64,000 nt of DNA from Sva-07 sp963716235 (GTDB lineage Bacteria > Actinomycetota > Acidimicrobiia > Acidimicrobiales > Ilumatobacteraceae). The stretch spans positions 496,001-560,000 of the forward strand of contig CAVQTE010000020.1 of assembly GCA_963716235.1 (NCBI GenBank). The letters run 5' to 3'. Positions within the stretch are counted from its first letter, which is position 1. Each line of letters starts with the position of its first letter. This document shows, in pieces, positions 1 to 8,748 of this stretch. The position numbers and the translations under genes are program-made. Below the pieces are notes generated by a model. It made no database searches. It was not told where the DNA came from and saw only the letters and a list, made by a program, of their open reading frames with translations.

Positions 1-1741
1 CCACCTCGGTCGGAGTCACGCGGCGGAGTGCCATCGATGGCACGAACTGCACTCCGGCGCCGTAGAGCCGCTCCCGGCTGGCTTCGACGGTCGCAGGCGG
101 ATAGGGGATGTTGGCGCCGAGCTGTTCGAGGCGGCTGACGATGGTCACGTCGGCGCCGGCAGCCACGAGCGCGTCGGCCGCGGCGATCGCTTCGAAGGTG
201 GCAGTGTCGTCGTAGACGACCGCGTTGCGACCGAGGGTGGCGCGCCCGCCGAAGCCGAGCACGTCCCAGACCGTGTACACGTGAGGAAGATCGCCACCGG
301 GTACCGGCGTGGACGGGCTCGACAGTTGGAAGCCGCCACGGCGCGGGGTCGATCCGGTTGCGACGATGACGTCGTCGGGTTCCTGCTCGATCACGAGATC
401 GGGGTCGACCGGTGTGCGCAGGTGGACGTGTACGCCGAGTCGGGTGATCTCGTCGGCGAGGAACCGGGTGATCGCTTCCAGGTCGGCACGGTGTGGCGCG
501 GAAGCTGCGATTCGGACCTGTCCTCCGAGGTGGTTCTTCATTTCGTACAGGTGCACCTCGTGGCCGCGTAGCGCTGCCGTGCGGGCTGCCTCCAGCCCTG
601 CGGGTCCACCTCCGATGACGAGCACCTTCTTCTTCACCGGGGCGGGGGCAGGAGTCTCGAACTCGACGGATCGCTCCTTGCCCGCTGCGACGTTGACGAC
701 GCACTGCAGACGGCCGGTGGTCATCAGTTGTGCGACACATCCCATGCTCGTGCCGATGCACGGTCGGATCTCGTGTTCGCGTCCATCTCGAGCCTTGGCA
801 ACGAGGTAGGGGTCGGCGACCATCGCCCGCACGAGCGACACCATGTCGGCCACGCCGGTTCCGACGAGGTGGTCGGCGTGGTCGAGGGTCATGATCCGCC
901 CGGTCACGATGGTGGGCACGTTGACGGCTCGGGTGACCTGTTCGCTGCTCTCGATCTCGTAGCCGAGCGGATCGTCGAGCGTGGAGAGGAACTTGTGGAA
1001 GCGCCAGTAGGAACCCATCGAGATGTCGAGGAAGTCCACGAGGGGCTCGATGTGCCGGGCGATCGCGGCCGCTTCGGCCTGATCGATGCCGCCTTCGATG
1101 AAGTCGGTGCCCGACAGCCGTACGCCCACCGGGAACCCCGCGCCGACCTCGTTGCGGATCGCTTCGAGGATCTCGACCAGGAATCGTGTGCGGTTCTCCA
1201 GCGTGCCTCCGTAACGGTCGTCGCGCAGATTGGTCGCGGGCGAGAGGAACTGGCCGATGAGGTACCCGTGGGCGCCGTGCAGCTCGACGCCGTCCAGCCC
1301 ACCGTCACGACAACGCACTGCCGCCTCCGCGAACGCAGCGACGGTCTCGTCGATCATCGCTTGGGTCATCGGCCGCGGCACCATGTTCACCGACGGCGCC
1401 GGCACGGCCGAGGCCGACACCGGTTGGCCGGCGCGGGCGTAGGCGGCGCCACCGTGCCACAGCTGTTGGAAGACTTTCGTGCCGTGCACGTGCATCCGGC
1501 GCGTCAGCTCCTCGTAGAACGGGAGGACAGCGTCGGCGAACACCGCGATGGCGGTGGCCGAGCTCGGCTGCACGCCCGCGATCTCGATGACGGTGAGGCC
1601 GACACCACCTCGGGCGCGCTCCTCGTGATACGCGATCAGGTCCTCACCGGTGGTACCGGTGGAGTGTGCGGTGCGCGCGATGCGGTTGGGCACGGTGCAC
1701 GAACCGATCTGCAGCGGCTGGAAGAGGTTGTCGTAGGTCAT
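1..1741 (-). CDS. FadH/old-yellow-enzyme family NADH:flavin oxidoreductase (3' end off the window)
   Basis: Reading leftward from the ATG at 1741 gives an uninterrupted frame to the window edge, at least 580 residues. The N-terminal half is an FMN-binding TIM barrel: it begins MTYDNLFQPLQIGS and holds a DGVELHGAHGYL motif and a QFLSPATNLRDDRYGG motif. The C-terminal half has a dinucleotide-binding Rossmann motif, VIGGGPAGLEAA. This is the 2,4-dienoyl-CoA reductase/enoate reductase architecture, which usually carries a 4Fe-4S cluster on four cysteines. Here the segment reads RPCIGTSMGC and then a cysteine 12 residues on, so the second cysteine is Thr. It starts 7 nt after the P450 stop, so it is probably the last gene of the nitroreductase-tetR-P450 operon. 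Likely role: reduction of an activated C=C or related bond in a catabolic route; the substrate is unknown. The family is sure, the exact reaction is not. Confidence 0.9.
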   Translation of the reverse strand, partial: MTYDNLFQPLQIGSCTVPNRIARTAHSTGTTGEDLIAYHEERARGGVGLTVIEIAGVQPSSATAIAVFADAVLPFYEELTRRMHVHGTKVFQQLWHGGAAYARAGQPVSASAVPAPSVNMVPRPMTQAMIDETVAAFAEAAVRCRDGGLDGVELHGAHGYLIGQFLSPATNLRDDRYGGTLENRTRFLVEILEAIRNEVGAGFPVGVRLSGTDFIEGGIDQAEAAAIARHIEPLVDFLDISMGSYWRFHKFLSTLDDPLGYEIESSEQVTRAVNVPTIVTGRIMTLDHADHLVGTGVADMVSLVRAMVADPYLVAKARDGREHEIRPCIGTSMGCVAQLMTTGRLQCVVNVAAGKERSVEFETPAPAPVKKKVLVIGGGPAGLEAARTAALRGHEVHLYEMKNHLGGQVRIAASAPHRADLEAITRFLADEITRLGVHVHLRTPVDPDLVIEQEPDDVIVATGSTPRRGGFQLSSPSTPVPGGDLPHVYTVWDVLGFGGRATLGRNAVVYDDTATFEAIAAADALVAAGADVTIVSRLEQLGANIPYPPATVEASRERLYGAGVQFVPSMALRRVTPTEV

Positions 1742-1748
1742 GGTGTGC

Positions 1749-2964
1749 TCAGTCCCAGCGCACGGGAAGCGACTCGAACCCGTGGAGCACGCTGGCCTTC
1801 ACGCGGACGGGGTCGCCGTCCGGGCGGATGCGCGGCAGACGGTCGAGCACCGCCTCCAACGCGACGGCTCCTTCGAGTCGCGACAACGGCGCGCCCAGGC
1901 AGTAGTGGATTCCTGCGCCGAACGCGCCATGGCGCTTGCGGAGGTCGGTGAGGTCACGCGTGACGTCGAAGCGGTCGGGATCGTCCCACGACGCCGGGTC
2001 GAGGTTGGCGGAGCCGAACAGCATGTACACCTTGGAGTCCACGGGGATCTCGACGCCGTGGAGCGTGACCGGGCAGTTGTTCGTGCGGAACAGGCCGTGC
2101 ACGGGCGCGTCGATTCGCAGGCTCTCCTCGATCGCGTTGGGGATCAGCGTTCGGTCGGCTCTGGACCAGGGCCATCTGGTCTGGGTGCCGCATGAGCCGA
2201 TTGACGACGTTGCCGATGAGCAGCGTGGTCGTCGCTGAACCGGCGACGAGCAGGAACTGGCAGAAGCCGATGACTTGCTGTTGGGTCAATTTCTCGCCAT
2301 CGCGCTCGACGGTGAGCAATCGCGTCAGCAGGTCTGCCGGCACCGCCTCGCCGGCGTCGAGAGCGTTGGCACGACGCTGGATGTGGGGTCCGAAGTAGCC
2401 GTAGTACTGCCGGTACACGTTCACGACCTCGTCGTTGGCGGCACGTCCGCCTTCGAGCGCGACCGCTTCCGCCATCGGCAACACCCAGGACCGGAACATC
2501 GCGATGTCCTCTTGGGGCATTCCGAGCATCCAGCACATCACGACCAGAGGGAGTGGCATCGCCAGGTCCCGGACGAGGTCACCCCGGCCCTCGTCGACGA
2601 CCTCGTCCATCAGCTCGTTCACCAGCGCGCGGATGTCGGGTCCCATGGCCTCCAGCACCGACGGCTTGAACGCGCGCGAGATCGCGAGTCGCTCTGCGGT
2701 GTGACGCGGCGGATCGCTCGACACGAGGACCCCTGCGCCGATCTCGCCGAACGCCAGACCGGGGCCGTACTTCGACGACCACGTGTCGTCGTCGCGCAGC
2801 GCTGCGAACACGTCAGCTCCACGTGCCAGCGTGTAGTGCTCGGCGGGCACGGTGGTGTGGTGTACCGGGCACTGCTCGCGCAGCGCGGCGAACGTGGCCG
2901 CCGGATCGAGTTGGAACTCCTCGGACAACAGGTTGAACGCGACGGCATGCGGATCGCCGGTCAT
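1749..2964 (-). CDS. Cytochrome P450 monooxygenase (one frameshift near 2147)
   Basis: Two overlapping frames together make a complete bacterial class P450 of about 404 residues. The frame from 2964 covers the N-terminus through the I helix; the frame ending at 1749 carries the ExxR motif (EESLR) and the haem-ligand loop FGAGIHYCLG with the proximal cysteine. They join at about 2147, where one base too many (or two too few) separates ...VQSRPN from LIPNAIEESLR. The protein should bind haem and hydroxylate a small lipophilic substrate with a ferredoxin partner; none is encoded here. The I helix reads VAGSATTT, so the usual acidic residue before the conserved Thr is Ala. The start at 2964 is supported by a GAGGAG 9 nt upstream. 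It is 13 nt downstream of the tetR stop, consistent with co-transcription. The frameshift may be a sequence error, since both halves are well conserved. Confidence 0.9.
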
Positions 2965-2977
2965 GATTTATTGCTCC

Positions 2978-3548
2978 TCACGGATAGAGAACAGCGGCGA
3001 GCGTCACGGCGCATCGCTCCAGTGACGACGGGGAAGCCGGCAGCGCGGAGAGCGACTCGATGTGGCAGAGACCCAGGAGCAGGGCGAAGAACGTCTTCAC
3101 CACTGCGTCGTCGTCCATTCCGGACGCCGAGACCCACATGATCGCCTGTTCGGCATGCCACTCGGCGAGCAGCGCAGCGACCTCGGGATACCTGGCGGCG
3201 GCAACGTGGATCTCGGCCAGGAGGCGGCGCGTGGAGAGAAACTCCGGAGACAGGAACGCCCGCACCACATCCGGCGCCGCCGTCGACGACCGACGCGTTT
3301 CGAGGTGCAAGTCGTGCGAGCTCCCACCGGGCAGCCGCCACGAGCAACTCCACCTTGCCGCCGAAGTGGTTGTAGATCGCCGGGGCCGACACGTCGGCGC
3401 GGGCGGCGATGTCGACCACGGTCGCTCCGTCGAAGCCGAACTCGACGCACGACGCCACTGCAGCACGGAGCAGGCGGTCCCGTGTTGCGACGCCGTCGTC
3501 GTCGACCTTCGGCGGACGACCGACACGGCGCTCAGCCACCGACGCCAC
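2978..3548 (-). CDS. TetR family transcriptional regulator (one frameshift near 3315)
   Basis: The N-terminal 60 or so residues form a TetR helix-turn-helix: TRDRLLRAAV, then FGFDGATVVDIAARADVSAPAIYNHF. The reading continues in a second frame (HLETRRSS...AEIHVAAARYPEVAALLAEW...) as a normal ligand-binding domain ending at 2978. The join lies near 3315, just after WELARLA. The ATG at 3548 lies inside the 3' end of the nitroreductase gene (17-nt overlap), so the two are translationally linked. As a TetR repressor it probably controls this cluster through the palindrome at 4162-4181 in the divergent promoter. The ligand is unknown; a substrate or intermediate of the P450/FadH pathway is the natural guess. 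The frameshift is probably a sequence error. Confidence 0.85.
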
Positions 3549-4152
3549 GCTTGTCGCCCTCCCATCCGTTTCGATGAACGAAGTCCTCGACCGGCCGGCG
3601 ATTCACCGGCCCGAACCGTCCGACCGGCCAACCGATCGGGATCATGGCAGCGATGCGGATCGACTCCGGGATCGCCAGCACGTCGCGCACGGTCGGCTCA
3701 GCCGTCAGGTGCAGCGTCGTGAACACACTGCCCAACTCCAGCGCCCGCGCCGCGAGCACGATGTTCTGCGCCGCCGGATACAGCGCCGACCACGTGAACC
3801 GCTCGTGTGGCGCTGCGGGCGGGTAGATGACCGGTCCGGCGACGAACACGATCACCGGCGCTCGGTCGAGTGTGTCGATCAGCGCGGCCGTGCCATCCAA
3901 CATGAGGCGTGTCGTTCGGTCAGGACGAGGCATCGACGCGACACGCTCGGCCATGGCGGCCCGGATCGCGTCGGCGATCCGGGTCTTCGGCTCGGCATCG
4001 TCGACCACGATGAAGTCCCAGCCCTGGCTGTTGCCCGGGCTCGGCGCACGCGTCGCAGCCCACAGCACCCGGTCGATCAGTTCCGGCGGCACCGGATCCG
4101 GCTTCAGCATCCGCATCGCCCGGCATGTTCCCATCGCCTCGAAGACGTCCAC
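3532..4152 (-). CDS. Nitroreductase family FMN-dependent oxidoreductase
   Basis: An intact 206-residue protein of the NADH/FMN nitroreductase family. It opens DVFEAMGTCRAMRMLKPDPVP, the usual substrate and FMN-contact N-terminus, then RAPSPGNSQGWDF, the FMN-binding loop. The segment SALYPAAQNIVLAARALELGS and the late RIAAMIPIGWPVGRFGP stretch are also typical. Such proteins act as cytosolic homodimers that reduce nitro groups, quinones or enones. It is the first gene of the leftward operon (nitroreductase, tetR, P450, FadH-like) and starts 10 nt from a TetR-type palindrome, so it is a likely direct target of the neighbouring regulator. The substrate cannot be read from sequence. Confidence 0.9.
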   Translation of the reverse strand: MDVFEAMGTCRAMRMLKPDPVPPELIDRVLWAATRAPSPGNSQGWDFIVVDDAEPKTRIADAIRAAMAERVASMPRPDRTTRLMLDGTAALIDTLDRAPVIVFVAGPVIYPPAAPHERFTWSALYPAAQNIVLAARALELGSVFTTLHLTAEPTVRDVLAIPESIRIAAMIPIGWPVGRFGPVNRRPVEDFVHRNGWEGDKRGVGG

Positions 4153-4161
4153 CTTGAATAT

Positions 4162-4181
4162 ATTAGTGAGCGTTCATTAAT
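4162..4181. promoter_or_regulatory. Palindromic TetR-type operator in a divergent promoter
   Basis: The sequence ATTAGTGAGCGTTCATTAAT matches its own reverse complement at 16 of 20 positions. It sits in the 39-nt gap between the nitroreductase start (4152) and the SDR start (4192). The TGAnCGnTCA core is the kind of site many TetR regulators bind. The region is AT-rich compared with its surroundings, as expected for overlapping promoters. The neighbouring TetR protein is the obvious candidate to bind here and repress both arms. The assignment is inferred from position and symmetry. Confidence 0.75.
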
Positions 4182-4191
4182 ATCGCAAACC

Positions 4192-4975
4192 ATGACGGAT
4201 GACTGCACGAACGACGAGCTCATCGACCTCACCGGGCGCCGTGCGCTCGTCACCGGAGCAGCGAAGGGAATCGGCGCAGCCATCGCCGCACGGCTCGCCG
4301 CCGCCGGCGCCCACGTGACCATCGCCGACCTCGACGACCCGACCGGTCGCGCCACCGCTGACGGGCTGATCGCGCGCGGCCTCTCGGCGAGCTATGTCCG
4401 TTGCGACATCACCGACGCCGACCCAGCTCGCCGACGCTGTCGCCCTCGCAGCCGGCGACGGCGCCCTGGACATCCTCGTGAACAACGCCGGAATCTTTCC
4501 CACGACCGGCCCCATCGACGACGTGACCGATGCCTTCGTTCAACGCATGCTCGACATCAACGTCCGAGCCCAGTACTCCGCAGCCCGCGATGCCGCCCGC
4601 CACATGACCCGCGGCGGCAGCATCGTCAACCTCGCCTCGATCGCCGCGATCCGAGGAGGCGCCAACATCAGCGCGTACGCCGTGTCGAAGGCCGCCATCG
4701 TGGGCATGACCCGCGCCTTCGCCAACGAGCTCGGACCACACGGCATCCGTGTCAACGCGATCGCACCCGGCATCATCGACACACCAGGCGTCCAGGAGCA
4801 GATGGCGCCACTCAGGGCCGGCGGCCTCGACATCGACAAGGCCATCGCCGCCAACCCACTTCGCATCGGCGGCCGACCCGACCACATCGCCCGCGCCGCG
4901 CTCTTCCTCTGCTCGAGCCTTGCCGAGTTCGTCACCGGCCACGTCCTCGTCGTCGACGGCGGCGCAACCGCCTGA
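4192..4975 (+). CDS. Short-chain dehydrogenase/reductase (one frameshift near 4425)
   Basis: A classical SDR of about 260 residues. The N-terminal frame from the ATG at 4192 carries the cofactor motif TGAAKGIG. After a one-base shift near 4425 (GACCCAG where GACCAG would keep frame) the second frame has NNAG, the catalytic Ser (LASIAAIRGG), the YAVSK Tyr/Lys pair, and the C-terminal TGHVLVVDGG. The intact protein would be an NAD(P)-dependent alcohol/ketone oxidoreductase. It is the first gene of the rightward arm, directly beside the TetR-type palindrome, and is followed after 50 nt by a nitrilase. The extra C in a C run suggests a sequence error rather than decay. Confidence 0.88.
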
Positions 4976-5025
4976 GCCGACCGGCACCGCCCGCCAGGGT
5001 TCCATCGGATGGCTACCATCGGAAG

Positions 5026-5946
5026 ATGACTGGATTCGAGACGGTCTGCGTTGCGGCCGTCCAAGCGACGCCGGTGATCCTCGATGCCGATGCGACGGTC
5101 GACAAGGCCATCGACCTCCTCGGCGAGGCGGCCGACGGCGGTGCGACCCTGGTGGTCTTCCCGGAGTGTTTCGTGTCGGTGTACCCGAGCGGTGCGTGGG
5201 CGGCGCAGGCTGCGACGTGGACCCGGGGGTGTGATGAACTGTGGGAGCGGATGTGGGCATCGAGCATCGACGTCCGCGGCCCACTGGTCGATCGACTGAC
5301 CGCGGCGTGCGCGGAGCGCGGCGTCCATCTCGCCATCGGCATCAACGAGCGCGAGGACGACCGGCCGGGCACGCTGTACAACACGCTGCTCGTCATCGGC
5401 GGCGACGGGGTGCTACTCCGGCATCGCAAGCTGATGCCCACGATGCACGAGCGCGTGTTCCACGGGGTGGGCGCCGGCGACGATCTCGGAGTCGTCGAGC
5501 TTCCCGGAAGCGCGCGGGTTGGCGGCCTCATCTGTTGGGAGAACCGAATGCCACTCGCGCGGTGGCGCGTCTACGAGGGCGGCCCGCAGATCTGGCTGGC
5601 GCCGACCGCGGACGACAGCGACGGCTGGATTGCGTCGATGCGACACATCGCCATCGAGGCAGGGGCGTTCGTGGTGAGCGTGCCCCAGTTCATTCCGGCG
5701 AGCGCGTTCCCGGATGACTTCCCGGTGGCGCTGCCCGACGGCGTCGACGTCTTCGGCCGCGGTGGCGCATGCGTCGTGTCGCCCGGCGGCGAGGTGATCG
5801 CCGGCCCGCTCTACGACACGGAAGGAATCGTCATCGCACACTGCGATCTTCGCGAGGCGCTGCATGCCAAGCGCTACTTCGACGTCGTCGGTCACTACGG
5901 CCGAGCCGACGTGCTCGCGCCGGGCCGACCGACCGTGGGGAACTAG
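5026..5946 (+). CDS. Nitrilase (carbon-nitrogen hydrolase)
   Basis: A complete 306-residue nitrilase. The catalytic triad is visible: Glu47 in VVFPECFV, Lys135 in RHRKLMP and Cys170 in GGLICWENR. The CWEN signature places it in the true nitrilase branch (nitrile to carboxylate and ammonia) rather than with the amidases, although cyanide hydratases and aryl-acetonitrilases share it. These enzymes form cytosolic spiral oligomers. The ATG at 5026 follows a GGAAG. It is probably co-transcribed with the SDR upstream, and the deazaflavin nitroreductase starts 6 nt after its stop. Its presence suggests the cluster handles a nitrile-bearing or nitrogen-containing substrate. Confidence 0.93.
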   Translation: MTGFETVCVAAVQATPVILDADATVDKAIDLLGEAADGGATLVVFPECFVSVYPSGAWAAQAATWTRGCDELWERMWASSIDVRGPLVDRLTAACAERGVHLAIGINEREDDRPGTLYNTLLVIGGDGVLLRHRKLMPTMHERVFHGVGAGDDLGVVELPGSARVGGLICWENRMPLARWRVYEGGPQIWLAPTADDSDGWIASMRHIAIEAGAFVVSVPQFIPASAFPDDFPVALPDGVDVFGRGGACVVSPGGEVIAGPLYDTEGIVIAHCDLREALHAKRYFDVVGHYGRADVLAPGRPTVGN

Positions 5947-5952
5947 CGCACC

Positions 5953-6324
5953 GTGGATCTCGTGCGCGTCGAACTCGCCGACGATCCGACCGTGGACATC
6001 ACGACCACCGGACGACAGACCGGGATGCCGCGCCGGATCGAGATCTGGATCGTCGATGTCGACGGCCGCTTCTTCATCACGGGGACACCCGGCCGGCGCG
6101 ACTGGATGGCCAACCTGTCGGCGGATCCGAGCCTTGTCGTCCACCTCAAGCGCCACGCTCACGTCGACCTCGCCGCGCGAGCGACACCGGTCAACGATCC
6201 GGCGACCCGCCGTGCAGTGCTCGAACACCTGAACGCAGCGTGGTACCGGAGCCAACAGCCACTCGACGCGCTGGTCGCGACGTCACCGATGGTCGAAGTC
6301 GTGTTCGACGGTCCGCCGGCCTGA
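5953..6324 (+). CDS. Deazaflavin (F420)-dependent nitroreductase-like protein, DUF385/Ddn family
   Basis: A 123-residue protein with the DUF385/Ddn signature: TTTGRQTGMPRRIEIWI near the N-terminus, then FFITGTPGRRDWMANLSADP in mid-protein. Members form a split beta-barrel and bind F420 or related flavins, reducing activated double bonds or nitro groups in Actinobacteria. It starts at a GTG 6 nt after the nitrilase stop, so translation is probably coupled. The family is clear; activity and cofactor are inferred from homology. It ends convergently with the sulfotransferase gene, 32 nt apart. Confidence 0.82.
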   Translation: MDLVRVELADDPTVDITTTGRQTGMPRRIEIWIVDVDGRFFITGTPGRRDWMANLSADPSLVVHLKRHAHVDLAARATPVNDPATRRAVLEHLNAAWYRSQQPLDALVATSPMVEVVFDGPPA

Positions 6325-6356
6325 GCACCGCGCCGACGGCGAGAGTCCCGGCACGC

Positions 6357-7277
6357 CTACTGGAACTCGTGGGGCCTCGTGCCGGTGGCCAGAGAGCCGG
6401 ATTCGAGCCACTGCGCAGCATCGGGCGGGAGTCCGCCGGCGACCATGGCGTCGTAGCGGTCGAGTTGTTCCTGTGTCAGCACGTCGCGCCACCGCCCGTT
6501 CGTTCCCTTGTGGAAGAACGAGTCCGCGCCGTTCTCGAACACCATGTCGATTCGTCCGCCACTGCGAGCTTCCTCACGCATCTCGGAGAGTCCGCATCGC
6601 GCGACCGTCGCGGGCCACAAGTCCTCGGGAACGTCGACATCGAGAAATGCGGCGAGCTGTCTCATCTCACCCTGGAGGTCGGCCTTCAGGTCGTTGTAGT
6701 GGACGAAGTAGGCGAAACCCTCGTGGCGCAGCGGCCACCACGACGCCAGATGGGTGATCGGCGAGCAGTCGTTCGACCACTGGTCGAGGAGGTCGTCCAT
6801 GTCGCCGTCCCACGGTGGCAGTGGGGGCAGGCCCTCCTCGGCCCCGCTCGCGTTCAGGAATTCGATGACCTCCGGTCGCATCGCGCCGCGGTGGTTCGCC
6901 CACGACATGAGAGCGTCACGGCCGTCGCGGTAGACCGTGATGTACTTGCACTCCTCGAAGATCGGCACGCAGTCGGCGGGCGAATGGGTCTTGATGAATC
7001 GGCGATGTCGTTGACCATCGAGATGGGCGAGGAGGTCCTCGATCGGCGTGAACCGGGCATCGATCCACGGACTGCGCCCATTGCGATCATCGGGCGCGTC
7101 GCCCGCCGGCCACATCAGTGACGACACGATGCCCTGCATCCACGTGGTACCACTCTTCGGCGGGGTGCTGATGAAGATGTCGTCCACGCGATGTTCGAAG
7201 TCACGCCAGCGGAGGCTGTCCTCGATCGAACGCCGATGCTCGCTGGTGGGTTGACGAACGGTCGCCACAGGACGCAC
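6357..7277 (-). CDS. PAPS-dependent sulfotransferase
   Basis: The protein carries the 5'-phosphosulfate-binding loop STPPKSGTTWMQG near its N-terminus, and YRDGRDALMSWANH matching the 3'-phosphate-binding region. Its C-terminus (FFHKGTNGRWRDVLT) matches the RKGxxGDWKNxFT region of cytosolic sulfotransferases. It should transfer sulfate from PAPS to a hydroxyl or amine acceptor. The open frame extends far upstream, but that part lies antisense to the LysE gene and is compositionally a shadow. I place the start at the GTG at 7277 (another GTG lies at 7268), giving about 306 residues, normal for the family. The acceptor is unknown. Confidence 0.87.
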   Translation of the reverse strand: MRPVATVRQPTSEHRRSIEDSLRWRDFEHRVDDIFISTPPKSGTTWMQGIVSSLMWPAGDAPDDRNGRSPWIDARFTPIEDLLAHLDGQRHRRFIKTHSPADCVPIFEECKYITVYRDGRDALMSWANHRGAMRPEVIEFLNASGAEEGLPPLPPWDGDMDDLLDQWSNDCSPITHLASWWPLRHEGFAYFVHYNDLKADLQGEMRQLAAFLDVDVPEDLWPATVARCGLSEMREEARSGGRIDMVFENGADSFFHKGTNGRWRDVLTQEQLDRYDAMVAGGLPPDAAQWLESGSLATGTRPHEFQ

Positions 7278-7424
7278 GGTAACCGATCGACGGCCATCGG
7301 AAAGTCGGGCTACTCCGCACACATCGTGCATCAGGAACGGAGGTTGGAGCTTCGCGCCGTCAGGACAGTCCTCCATCGCCGAATCGGCTGGACACCGCAC
7401 GGTCCGAGGCGACATGCTTCGCCG

Positions 7425-8057
7425 GTGCCACCGCCGAACTCGCTCGTCGCCTTCGCCGTGCTGGCCTTCGCCATCATCATCATCCCGGGACCGAGCGTGA
7501 TGTTCGTGATCAGCCGGGCGCTCTCCTACGGGCGGCGCGCCGCGTTGCTCACGGTCGTCGGCAACGCCGCGGGGTTCTACGCGCAGGTCGTGCTCGTGGC
7601 ATTCGGCCTCGGCGCTCTCCTCGAACGGTCGATCGTCGCGTACAACACCGTGAAGTTCGTCGGGGCGCTGTACCTCGTGTGGCTCGGCATCCAGACCTTC
7701 CGTCGGCGGCGCGAACTCGCGCAGGTCGACGACGCCACCGAACTCCAACCGCACCGGTCGATCCTGCTCGACGGATTCGTCGTCGGGGTGGCCAACCCCA
7801 AGACCATCGTCTTCTTCGCCGCGGTGCTCCCCCAGTACGTACGCGCCGACGGCGCTCCTGCGGCGCTCCAGATGGCGGTGCTCGGCCTCATCTTCGTCGC
7901 CGTTGCCCTCGCATCGGACAGCGTATGGGGCATCGCCGCAGGGACCGCCCGGGGCTGGTTCGCCCGCTCGCCTCGACGGCTCGAACGTCTGGGCGGCGCC
8001 GGCGGCCTGGCGATCGCCGCCCTCGGCGTTCGCCTCGCCGTCAGTCGGCGCGAGTGA
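7425..8057 (+). CDS. LysE family amino-acid/metabolite exporter
   Basis: A 210-residue integral membrane protein with about six hydrophobic segments. The N-terminus FAVLAFAIIIIPGPSVMFVISRAL matches the LysE/RhtB hallmark (PGP near residue 22), and FVVGVANPKTIVFFAAVLPQYV is the second family motif. These exporters expel amino acids, homoserine lactones or similar small molecules. A GTG at 7425 gives the usual family length; the frame upstream lacks hydrophobic character. The 3' end overlaps the convergent methyltransferase gene by 17 nt. Its start faces the sulfotransferase start across a 147-nt divergent intergenic stretch, in which I see no clear operator. Confidence 0.85.
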   Translation: MPPPNSLVAFAVLAFAIIIIPGPSVMFVISRALSYGRRAALLTVVGNAAGFYAQVVLVAFGLGALLERSIVAYNTVKFVGALYLVWLGIQTFRRRRELAQVDDATELQPHRSILLDGFVVGVANPKTIVFFAAVLPQYVRADGAPAALQMAVLGLIFVAVALASDSVWGIAAGTARGWFARSPRRLERLGGAGGLAIAALGVRLAVSRRE

Positions 8058-8668
8058 CGCGCTGCGCGACGAACACGGTGTCGTGGATCTCGATCGGCTC
8101 GCCGTGGTGGTCGACGACTCGGGGGCGGGCATCGCACACGACCACGGTGAAGTCCTCGACCGACCTGAGCGGCGATCTCCTCGGCGGTGTAGAAGAGCTC
8201 CGGGCGGGGCGGCCGTCGCACCGGCGTGTCGAGGTCGGACGGATGATGGGCCACGATCAGCACGGTCCCGCCGGGAGCGACCGCGTCGAAACAGCGCGAG
8301 AACAGAGCGGTGCGCTCCGGCGAGGCGAGGTGCGTGTAGTGCGATGTGACGAGATCGAACGGACCCGCCGGGAGGTCGTCTGCCAGCACATCGGTGTGCA
8401 CCCACGTGATGCGGTCGGCGACGCGGACCGCCTCCGCCTGGCGGCGACCGCGCTCCAGTGCCACCGACGAGATGTCGACCGCCACGACGTCCCAGCCGTG
8501 CTCGGCCAGCCAGATCGCATCCGCTCCCTCGCCCGCACCGATGTCGAGTGCTCGCCCAGGCGCCAGCCCGGCCGCCTCCGACACGAGGGTCGCGTTCGGC
8601 CGACCACTCCACACCTGGTCCGCCGAACGGTACCGCTCATCCCAGAAGTCCTCGTCCATGGCCGACAT
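8041..8668 (-). CDS. Class I SAM-dependent methyltransferase, TehB-like (one frameshift near 8165)
   Basis: From the ATG at 8668 the protein reads DFWDERYRSADQVWSGRPN, then the SAM-binding motif I ALDIGAGEGADAIWLAEHGWDVVAVDIS, VTSHYTH (motif IV), and APGGTVLIVAHHP. This layout resembles tellurite-resistance/thiopurine-type methyltransferases of about 205 residues. After FYTAEEIAAQV the frame breaks. The neighbouring frame supplies the expected C-terminus (VEDFTVVVCDARPRVV...DTVFVAQR) ending at 8041. The methyl acceptor is unknown. The frameshift is probably a sequencing error because both parts keep family-like sequence. It overlaps the LysE 3' end. Confidence 0.82.
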
Positions 8669-8748
8669 TCAGGGGAACCTCCATTCGATCCACTCGGCGA
8701 CGCTCGCCACACGCTGGGTGAGGGGCCCGCTGGACGCGGACCGTGCGG

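Noticed and set aside
6357..8612. A 751-codon minus-strand frame extending the sulfotransferase upstream
   Set aside because: The extra part overlaps LysE and the methyltransferase and is low-complexity. Only the C-terminal 300 or so residues match a sulfotransferase.
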